64,000 nucleotides of DNA from JADJPO01 sp963825645 (GTDB taxonomy: Bacteria > Actinomycetota > Actinomycetes > Actinomycetales > Kineosporiaceae), in contig CAWGTT010000009.1 of NCBI GenBank assembly GCA_963825645.1, positions 186,001-250,000 on the forward strand, written 5' to 3'. Shown here in pieces: positions 58,776-64,000 of this stretch (its first letter is position 1; every line of letters starts with the position of its first letter). The notes below the pieces were generated by a model. It had not been told where the DNA came from and made no database searches. It saw only the letters and a list, made by a program, of their open reading frames with translations. The translations under genes were made by a program, and so were the position numbers.

Positions 58776-60177
58776 TCGGTCCGGTCGGCGCCCCGTCCAC
58801 TGGTGGCGGGGGAAGCTGCTCGTCCCGCACCTCCCTCGGCAGGTCCTGCGGCAGCGGACGGCGCAGGATGGCCCGCAGCTGCAGGAACCACAGCGGGACC
58901 AGCAGCGCCTGGTTCAGGGCCAGTCCCCAGACGGCGCCGTCCAGCCCGAACCACAGAGTCCCGCCGATCATCAGGGTGACGACCAGCGGTGCTTCGATCG
59001 TCATCAGCCGGAAGGTCTTGCGGGCCAGGCCCAGCGCGTAGATGGAGACTGCCGGCCCGAGGCAGGTGGCCGCCGCGGTGGCGCCGAGGGCTACCGGGAG
59101 CAGGATCGAGCGTGATCCGCTCCAGTTGCCGCCGAACAGGAACTCCCCGGCGCCCTGCGGCAGCAGCAACAGGAACCCGGTGTAGCCCAGCGCTACGACG
59201 AGCATCCCCGCGCTGGCGGCGACGGCGATCTTCCACCGTGTGGTCGCGGCCAGCCAGGCACGCCGCGACAGCTCGGGCAGGGTGAAGGTGAACATCGCCG
59301 AGGCGAGCGTCTGCAGCGGTCCGAGCAGCACCTGGGCGCCGCGGATGGCCGAGACGGCACCCTCGCCCGCCAGCGCACCGACCAGTAGGAAGCCGCCGTT
59401 GAAGGCCCCGACGGTGAGCATGTTCTCGCCGAGCAGGAAGCGAGAGACGTCCCAGCTGCGCCGCACCCAGGCGGCCGCCGCCCACGGGTCCGGGACGACG
59501 CCCAACCGGAACAGGGCGACCAGTACGCACACCGCCGCCGCCCCGCCCCAGGCCAGGATCAGATTGGGTACCTGGTCGTGGTCGAGCCGGATCAGCAGAG
59601 CGATCCCGGTGAACTGCAACACCGCCCACAGCGCGTCGTTGACCGCGGCGTCCCGGGCCCGCGACTGGGCGAAGAAGGCCATCCGGGCGGCGTCCTGAAG
59701 GATCAGTGCCGGCAGCACGAGAGCGGTGGCCATCAAGGCGCGCCCGGTGACCTCGCCCAGCGCCAGGCCCACCACCGCGAGCAGGACCCCCACTGCCGCC
59801 GTCACCGTGAGGATGAAGCCGAACGCCTGGCGTAGCACCTCGCGCCACGGTTCGCCGTGGGTGTCGCTGAACCGCATGCCGAGTACTTGGCCGACCATGG
59901 CCCGCTCGACCCCGATCACCATGGTGAACACGTAGAAGGCGTTGGCGAAGGCGTCCAGCTCGCCGCGACTGACCGTGCGGGCGAGAACGAAGAAGAGGAC
60001 GGCGCTGGTCAGGGCGGTCAGCACCTGGTCGATGACGTTCCAGCTGGCCTTGCCGGCAAGGCGCAGAAGCCGCGTCTGCCGTGAGGGCACGGGCGGTGAG
60101 GGCTTTGCCGGTGACCCCGCCGTCGCGTCGGTATCGCCCGCCTGGCTCGGCTCCGACGGCCGCGCGTCCCCATTCAC
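58732..60177 (-). CDS. Polysaccharide flippase-like membrane protein (MOP superfamily)
   Basis: The 481-residue protein has a short cytoplasmic N-terminus followed by about twelve transmembrane helices arranged as in Wzx/MATE-type exporters (WNVIDQVLTALTSAVLFFVLARTVSRGELDAFANAFYVFTMVIGV; LSFAARACL-type small helices are absent; MLTVGAFNGGFLLVGALAGEGAVSAIRGAQVLLGPLQTLASAMFTFTLP is typical of the second half). It would flip a lipid-linked saccharide across the membrane. No glycosyltransferase genes are next to it, so the substrate is unknown. GTG 60177 is preferred over a longer frame that lacks conserved sequence. It overlaps the dehydrogenase gene at its 3' end. Confidence 0.8.
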   Translation of the reverse strand: MNGDARPSEPSQAGDTDATAGSPAKPSPPVPSRQTRLLRLAGKASWNVIDQVLTALTSAVLFFVLARTVSRGELDAFANAFYVFTMVIGVERAMVGQVLGMRFSDTHGEPWREVLRQAFGFILTVTAAVGVLLAVVGLALGEVTGRALMATALVLPALILQDAARMAFFAQSRARDAAVNDALWAVLQFTGIALLIRLDHDQVPNLILAWGGAAAVCVLVALFRLGVVPDPWAAAAWVRRSWDVSRFLLGENMLTVGAFNGGFLLVGALAGEGAVSAIRGAQVLLGPLQTLASAMFTFTLPELSRRAWLAATTRWKIAVAASAGMLVVALGYTGFLLLLPQGAGEFLFGGNWSGSRSILLPVALGATAAATCLGPAVSIYALGLARKTFRLMTIEAPLVVTLMIGGTLWFGLDGAVWGLALNQALLVPLWFLQLRAILRRPLPQDLPREVRDEQLPPPPVDGAPTGPTTPSAGIPQVAGDR

Positions 60178-60242
60178 CGGGTCAGTCTGCCAGTTCCCTC
60201 CGGACTGGGTGTCGCAGCTGCTCGTAGGACAGGATATGAGGC

Positions 60243-61061
60243 ATGTCGAGCCTGCGTCCGATGGGCGGCCAGCGTCAGCCGAGCGTGCCCACGCCACCCA
60301 AGGGCGAGCCCATCGCCCGCTACGCCACCTATCTCGAGGCGCAGCGTGCAGTGGACTACCTGTCGGACCACCAGTTCCCCGTGCAGTTCGTCACGATCGT
60401 CGGCTCCGGCCTGCGCATGGTGGAACGGGTCACCGGCCGGCTCACCTATGCGCGGGTGGCGGCTGCGGGCGCCGCATCGGGGGCCTGGTTCGGTCTGTTC
60501 GTCGGTCTGCTGCTGTCGCTGTTCGGGACGGCGTTCGCCTCCGCCGGCGTCTTCGCGGCGGTGGCGATCGGTGCGGCCTTCGGGATGCTGTTCGGCGTGA
60601 TCTCGTACGCCTTGACGGGCGGGCGGCGCGACTTCACCTCGACCAGCCAGATCGTCGCCAGCCAGTACGAGGTGCTGTGCATGCCCGAGCAGGCCGGGGC
60701 GGCCACGGAGCTGCTCCGCCAGCTGCCCGGCGGCACCGGCGGCACCAACGGGTCATCCCCCGGCTGGTCGTCCCCTGCCAGGCCGGGCGTCCCCCACCTG
60801 CCGCCGCCGACCGGCACGCCCTCGCCGGGACCGGGGCCGGGGGAGCCCGGCGGGCCGCCGTCGCCCGCCGGCTGGAGCGCTCCCGCGCCGAGTGCGCCGA
60901 CCGCGCCGACCGCGCCGAGCGCGCCGAGCGCGCCGGCCGAGCCGGAGCAGCCGGTCACCGGACCCACGTACGGCGAGATGATCGAGAAGAAGCGCCGCGA
61001 GGAGCGTGAGGAGCGCGAGCAGCGCGAGCGCGCGGAGCGCGAGCCACCGTCCGGACCGTGA
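60243..61061 (+). CDS. YflT/general stress protein 17M-like membrane protein
   Basis: The 272-residue protein has an N-terminal domain of the YflT family (GEPIARYATYLEAQRAVDYLSDHQFPVQFVTIVGSGLRMVERVTGRLTYARV). Two membrane helices follow (WFGLFVGLLLSLFGTAFASAG, VFAAVAIGAAFGMLFGVISYAL), then a soluble segment and a low-complexity tail rich in Pro/Ala/Gly ending in a charged coil (IEKKRREEREEREQRERAERE). YflT-type proteins are general-stress proteins of unknown activity; M. tuberculosis Rv1234 is the positional counterpart near corA. The tail has APSAP/TAPTAP repeats and looks disordered. It converges on corA, with 2 bp between stops. Confidence 0.8.
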   Translation: MSSLRPMGGQRQPSVPTPPKGEPIARYATYLEAQRAVDYLSDHQFPVQFVTIVGSGLRMVERVTGRLTYARVAAAGAASGAWFGLFVGLLLSLFGTAFASAGVFAAVAIGAAFGMLFGVISYALTGGRRDFTSTSQIVASQYEVLCMPEQAGAATELLRQLPGGTGGTNGSSPGWSSPARPGVPHLPPPTGTPSPGPGPGEPGGPPSPAGWSAPAPSAPTAPTAPSAPSAPAEPEQPVTGPTYGEMIEKKRREEREEREQRERAEREPPSGP

Positions 61062-61063
61062 GG

Positions 61064-62215
61064 CTAAAGCCAGCCGTTGCGCCGGAAGCCGCGGAACATG
61101 ATCCCGCACACGGCCAGCATCAGCGCCGTGACCCCCGGGTACCCCCACGGGCTGTTCAGCAGCGGCATGTGGCTGAAGTTCATCCCGTACACACCGGCGA
61201 TCATGGTCGGCACTGCGGCCATGGCGACCCAGGCCGAGATCTTGCGCATGTCCTCGTTCTCGCTCACCGTGAGCCGGGCCAGGCCGGCCTGCAGGATCGA
61301 GCCGAGTAGCTCGTCGTAGCTCTGCACCTGCTCTCGGACCCGGATCAGGTGGTCCTCGACGTCCCGGAAGTACTCGCGGATGTCGGGGTGGACAAGCCGC
61401 TGAGACCGGTTGGCCAGCTCGTGCAGGGGGGTGGCGAGCGGGCTGACCGTCCGCTTCATCTCGATGATGTCGCGTTTGAGCTGGTAGATCCGCTCGACGT
61501 TGTCGATCCGCCGCTGGGAGAACACCGACGTCTCGATCTCCTCGATGTCCTCGTTCACCTGGTCGACCACGGCCAGGTAGTCGTCCACCACCTTGTCGCA
61601 GACGGCGTGCAGCACGGCGGACGGGCCGAGCGCGAGCAGGCTCGGCTGCTCCTCCAACCGGCGGCGCAGACCGCGCATCGATGCGTGCCGGCCGTGCCGG
61701 ACGGTGATCGCGAAGTACTCACCGACGAAGACCATCACCGCTCCGGTCTCGACGATGTCGCCGCCGTCGAGGTCGTTGCCGCGGTCGTCACGGTCGATGT
61801 AGAGCAGGGTACGCAGGGCCAGGAAGAACGAGTCGTCGTACCGCTCGAACTTGGGCCGCTGCCGGTTGTTCGACGCGTCCTCCATGGCCAGCTCGTGCAG
61901 GGCGAACACCTCGCCGAGCTGGGCCAGCTGGTCCGTGCTCGGCTCATGCAGGCCGAGCCAGATGAAGCCCTTGCCGCTGCGGGCGGCCCGGCAGGCGGCG
62001 TCGAAGTCGTCGTCCTCGTTGCGGTGTCCGTCGACGTACAGGGCCCAGTCGATGGCGGAGTCGAGCAGTACCCCGTTCGACGCCGCCGGCGTGGCGTCGG
62101 CGGTCAGTACGCCCTGGCCACGGCCGTTCGCCTGCCGGGTGGGCCTCGGCGGATGCAGAGGAATGGTCCGGGCAGCCAGGGGGATGTGGCGGACCAGAGG
62201 ACGGGGACGGAGCAT
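61064..62215 (-). CDS. corA: CorA-family magnesium/cobalt channel
   Basis: The 383-residue protein has the CorA layout: a large cytoplasmic domain (FIWLGLHEPSTDQLAQLGEVFALHELAMEDA, VVDDYLAVVDQVNEDIEEIETSVFS), the long stalk helix (LTVSENEDMRKISAWVAMAAVPTMIAG) and two C-terminal membrane helices with the selectivity motif YGMNF. It admits Mg2+ or Co2+. ATG 62215 is supported by GAGG five nt upstream; a GTG at 62221 is in frame. It lies downstream of a candidate leader ORF and hairpin and converges on the YflT-like gene, matching the mycobacterial Rv1234-corA neighbourhood. Confidence 0.95.
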   Translation of the reverse strand: MLRPRPLVRHIPLAARTIPLHPPRPTRQANGRGQGVLTADATPAASNGVLLDSAIDWALYVDGHRNEDDDFDAACRAARSGKGFIWLGLHEPSTDQLAQLGEVFALHELAMEDASNNRQRPKFERYDDSFFLALRTLLYIDRDDRGNDLDGGDIVETGAVMVFVGEYFAITVRHGRHASMRGLRRRLEEQPSLLALGPSAVLHAVCDKVVDDYLAVVDQVNEDIEEIETSVFSQRRIDNVERIYQLKRDIIEMKRTVSPLATPLHELANRSQRLVHPDIREYFRDVEDHLIRVREQVQSYDELLGSILQAGLARLTVSENEDMRKISAWVAMAAVPTMIAGVYGMNFSHMPLLNSPWGYPGVTALMLAVCGIMFRGFRRNGWL

Positions 62216-62244
62216 GGGCACCTCGGGAGAACTGGCTCCTGCGG

Positions 62245-62281
62245 CCCGGCGGCCCTCAGTCGGACATGGTGGGCCGCCGGG
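62245..62281 (-). promoter_or_regulatory. Hairpin between the leader ORF stop and corA
   Basis: CCCGGCGGCCC (62281-62271 on the transcript) pairs perfectly with GGGCCGCCGGG (62255-62245) around a 15-nt loop that contains the last codons and stop of the leader ORF. It ends 30 nt before the corA ATG, so ribosomes terminating on the leader ORF would disrupt it. Confidence 0.65.
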
Positions 62282-62360
62282 TCACGGCGCGGAGCAAGGC
62301 AGGAGTGTCGTGGGCGAAGGGGGCCAGGTGGCTGGCCCAGGGACTATCACCTGAGGGCAT
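62256..62360 (-). CDS. Candidate leader ORF upstream of corA
   Basis: A 34-codon ORF (MPSGDSPWASHLAPFAHDTP, ending RRPTMSD) lies between the GH15-like gene and corA on the same strand. GAGGAGG is nine nt before its ATG, rather far. Its stop falls in the loop of the 11-bp hairpin that precedes corA. Coding quality cannot be judged from so few codons and I know no family. The arrangement resembles the corL leader of Salmonella corA in principle, not in sequence. It may be a regulatory upstream ORF. Confidence 0.45.
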   Translation of the reverse strand: MPSGDSPWASHLAPFAHDTPALLRAVTRRPTMSD

Positions 62361-62395
62361 CCCCGCTCACCTCCTCGCGGTCCGGGTACCGGGAC

Positions 62396-62401
62396 AGGGT
62401 A
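62396..62401 (-). promoter_or_regulatory. Candidate -10 box of the corA leader transcript
   Basis: TACCCT on the minus strand would start transcription near 62389, giving a leader of about 170 nt before corA. The -35 region is weak. Confidence 0.35.
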
Positions 62402-62441
62402 ACCCGCGCGGTCGCTGACCAGCCCGATCCGCGCCGGCGCC

Positions 62442-63851
62442 TCACATCGCGTCGAGAGTCAGGACGACGAGGGCGGCAGTCCAGGCCAGCGGTGCCACCG
62501 CCGCCGGGCTGCCGTCCGCGAGCACCTTCTCCGGCAGCGCGCCGGCCCTGGTCCGGTGCGCATCCAGCCAGCTCAACCAGCCGTTCGCGACCGCTCGCTG
62601 CCCGGTGTGCGCCGCGGTGAGGGCGAACAGCGCGGTCTCCGGGGTCCAGGAGACCCCGTCGGCCCGCCAGGCCGCTCCCGGAGCCAACCCGCCGGCCGGC
62701 CGGCGTAGCTCGACCTGCGCCGAGCTCCACGCGGCCATCAGGGCCTCGGCGGCCGAGTCGGGCATCGGGCCGATCGCCGTCGCTGCCTGCCCACCGTTGG
62801 CGGTGACCGCATCGGCCGTGGTGGTCGCCGTGGTCGCGGTGGTTGCGCGGAACGGGGGAAGCAGGAAGGTCAGCGCGGCGTCGCGCGGCGCGCCGTTCGG
62901 CCCGTCGGCGTAGCGGGGGTAACCGTAGGCGCCGAACCGGACGGCGATCATGGCGCTCAGCGCGCCGGCGGCGGTCCGGGCCCGGTCGGCCAGATCGGGC
63001 CGTCCGGCCTCGGCCAGCAGCGGCGGTGCCGCCTCCAGCCCGGCCAGGATCGGCGCTGCCAGGCCGAGGCTGACCCGCCGGTCGCCGATCTCCCAGTAGT
63101 CCAGCCCGGGCGACGGCAGCCCGCCGCCCCGGTCCAGCGTGGTCAGGCAGGCCCGCGCGGCGAAGCTGAGCAGTGGTTCCAGCCGGGTCAGCAGCGCCGT
63201 CCGGTCGGGCCGCGGGACGGCGTCGGCGAGGACCGCGGCCGCCCACAGCACCCAGCCCGCGCCGTCCGCCTCCGGGCCACGGTCGTCGGGGACGCCGCCG
63301 GAGCCGTCGGGCAGGTACCGGGCCTGGAACCCGCCGGATGACGCGCCCTGCGCGGGCCGGACCTGCTGGAGAAAGGTGAGCACCCGCTCGGCGTCCTCGG
63401 TGTGTCCCGCCCGGGCCAGGGCCGCGACGACGAATGCGGCGTCGCGGGGCCAGACGTAGCGCCAGTGCGGCGACCAGCCGGCCAGCGCGGCGCCGTTGCC
63501 GAGGGTGAGCACGCGCAGGTCCAGCAGCGCATCGCGACCCATGTCGGCCCAGGGCCCGCCGCTGCCCGGCACCGACCCCTCGGCGAGCCAGGCGCGCTGC
63601 GCCTGCGCCGCGTCGGGGTCCACTGCGCGGGTGCCGGCGACCAGTCGCTGCATCGAGGTGGCATCCAGACCGACGCGGTCCCCGGAGGCTGTGACCCCGA
63701 CGGCCTGGGTGTGCAGGGCCGGCCGGTCCGCGTCCCGTCCACCGGCCAGCACCTCGCCCTGCTGCACCACGGCCAGCCCGGCCGCGAGCACCGCGGCGAG
63801 ACCAACGGCGAGCAGCGGCCGCAGCGGCAGGGGAGACGGGGCGGCGGACAC
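62442..63851 (-). CDS. Secreted glucoamylase-like (alpha/alpha)6 glycoside hydrolase (GH15-like)
   Basis: The 469-residue protein has a signal peptide or anchor (LPLRPLLAVGLAAVLAAGLAVVQQ) and an (alpha/alpha)6-barrel pattern of the GH15/glucoamylase type: WSPHWRYVWPRDAAFVVAALARAGHTEDAERVLTFLQQV with the WPRD substrate-binding motif, RYLPDGSGG, PDDRGPEADGAGWVLWA, DYWEIGDRRVSLGLAAPILAGLEAA and WTPETALFALTAAHTGQ. The ExDG and WE segments could hold the two catalytic acids. It would act on an extracellular glucan or glucoside. It is about 80 bp upstream of the corA leader. A GTG or ATG near 63851 gives the start; the remaining 149 bases of the window show no gene. Confidence 0.78.
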   Translation of the reverse strand: MSAAPSPLPLRPLLAVGLAAVLAAGLAVVQQGEVLAGGRDADRPALHTQAVGVTASGDRVGLDATSMQRLVAGTRAVDPDAAQAQRAWLAEGSVPGSGGPWADMGRDALLDLRVLTLGNGAALAGWSPHWRYVWPRDAAFVVAALARAGHTEDAERVLTFLQQVRPAQGASSGGFQARYLPDGSGGVPDDRGPEADGAGWVLWAAAVLADAVPRPDRTALLTRLEPLLSFAARACLTTLDRGGGLPSPGLDYWEIGDRRVSLGLAAPILAGLEAAPPLLAEAGRPDLADRARTAAGALSAMIAVRFGAYGYPRYADGPNGAPRDAALTFLLPPFRATTATTATTTADAVTANGGQAATAIGPMPDSAAEALMAAWSSAQVELRRPAGGLAPGAAWRADGVSWTPETALFALTAAHTGQRAVANGWLSWLDAHRTRAGALPEKVLADGSPAAVAPLAWTAALVVLTLDAM

Positions 63852-64000
63852 GAGATCTGGACGGTATCAAGGCCCTGCTGCGGATCGGGGGTGGTCGCCG
63901 GTGGGGGCGCGGGCACAAACTGGGCAATCTGTCGTCAGGTATGTGCCCGGACGACGATCGGTGCCGCGCAGCCGTGCCAGCCGTACCTGCGCGCCGTCAC

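Noticed and set aside
62216..62441. M-box (ykoK) magnesium riboswitch upstream of corA
   Set aside because: The conserved core elements of the M-box are not recognisable; only an ORF and one hairpin are seen.
62347..63927. Alternative minus-strand frame across the GH15-like gene
   Set aside because: It is a Gly/Arg-rich shadow of the real gene with no domain signature.

Overview
The window is GC-rich chromosomal DNA from an actinobacterium that makes mycothiol. Evidence is mshB, many GTG starts, overlapping GTGA/ATGA junctions, an SH3-GNAT protein of the Rv0428c type, a DUF3117 protein and a sigE-rseA-htrA-tatB operon. Gene order follows, with gaps, the Mycobacterium tuberculosis interval from typA to corA (about Rv1165-Rv1239, from memory), so most of the window is conserved actinobacterial core. 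I cannot assign a family or genus. I see no tRNA, rRNA, CRISPR array, insertion sequence or prophage.

Layout. 1-1.1 kb is a decaying edge: a partial gene, a frameshifted phosphoribosyltransferase remnant, a perfect 17-bp-arm palindrome and a second broken gene. 1.1-7.3 kb: an AAC(2')-like acetyltransferase coupled to a GTPase, trmB, a VIT-family transporter, a pterin dehydratase-VOC fusion, a Nudix hydrolase and typA. 7.6-14.6 kb: a five-gene oligopeptide ABC transporter whose last gene overlaps mshB. 14.7-21.3 kb: a divergent FtsH-like protease, a flavin reductase, a large VanW-domain protein and a GNAT protein. 21.4-30.5 kb: ferredoxin, dapC (apparently starting at CTG), class I lysyl-tRNA synthetase, an IolG-like dehydrogenase, citrate synthase, dapD and dapE. 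30.5-38.9 kb: a GGDEF protein, a LOG-family hydrolase, a DivIVA-domain protein, tag, DUF3117, leucyl aminopeptidase and an O-methyltransferase. 39.0-43.5 kb: sigE-rseA-htrA-tatB behind a clear ECF-type promoter, then mrp. 43.6-50.1 kb: a GspE/PilB ATPase with zinc ribbons, DUF1003, a soluble MgtE-type CBS protein, a membrane-anchored sugar-binding-like protein and a phosphoribosyltransferase. 50.1-53.2 kb: a sulfate assimilation operon (sir, zinc ribbon, cysH) behind a leader peptide and a large hairpin. 53.2-63.9 kb: folP2, an ECF42-type sigma factor with its DGPF/YCII partner, an acyl-CoA dehydrogenase, a flippase, a YflT-type stress protein, corA with a candidate leader ORF, and a GH15-like protein.

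How the genes work together: fdxA-dapC, dapD and dapE cover the succinylase steps of lysine/diaminopimelate synthesis. sir and cysH reduce APS to sulfide, and mshB uses that cysteine economy for mycothiol. SigE, RseA and HtrA form an envelope-stress circuit. MgtE-like and CorA proteins point to magnesium or cobalt homeostasis.

The least expected material lies between genes. There are four 23-bp palindromes with compensating arm changes after gltA; five 16-bp repeats that create a chain of overlapping micro-ORFs between the MgtE-like and DUF1003 genes; 24-bp repeats feeding a 22-bp inverted repeat before the ECF42 gene; the sir leader peptide with its 50-nt hairpin; and a corA leader ORF ending on a hairpin. 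At least nine genes show a TANNNT box 6-7 nt before the start codon, the pattern of leaderless mRNAs.
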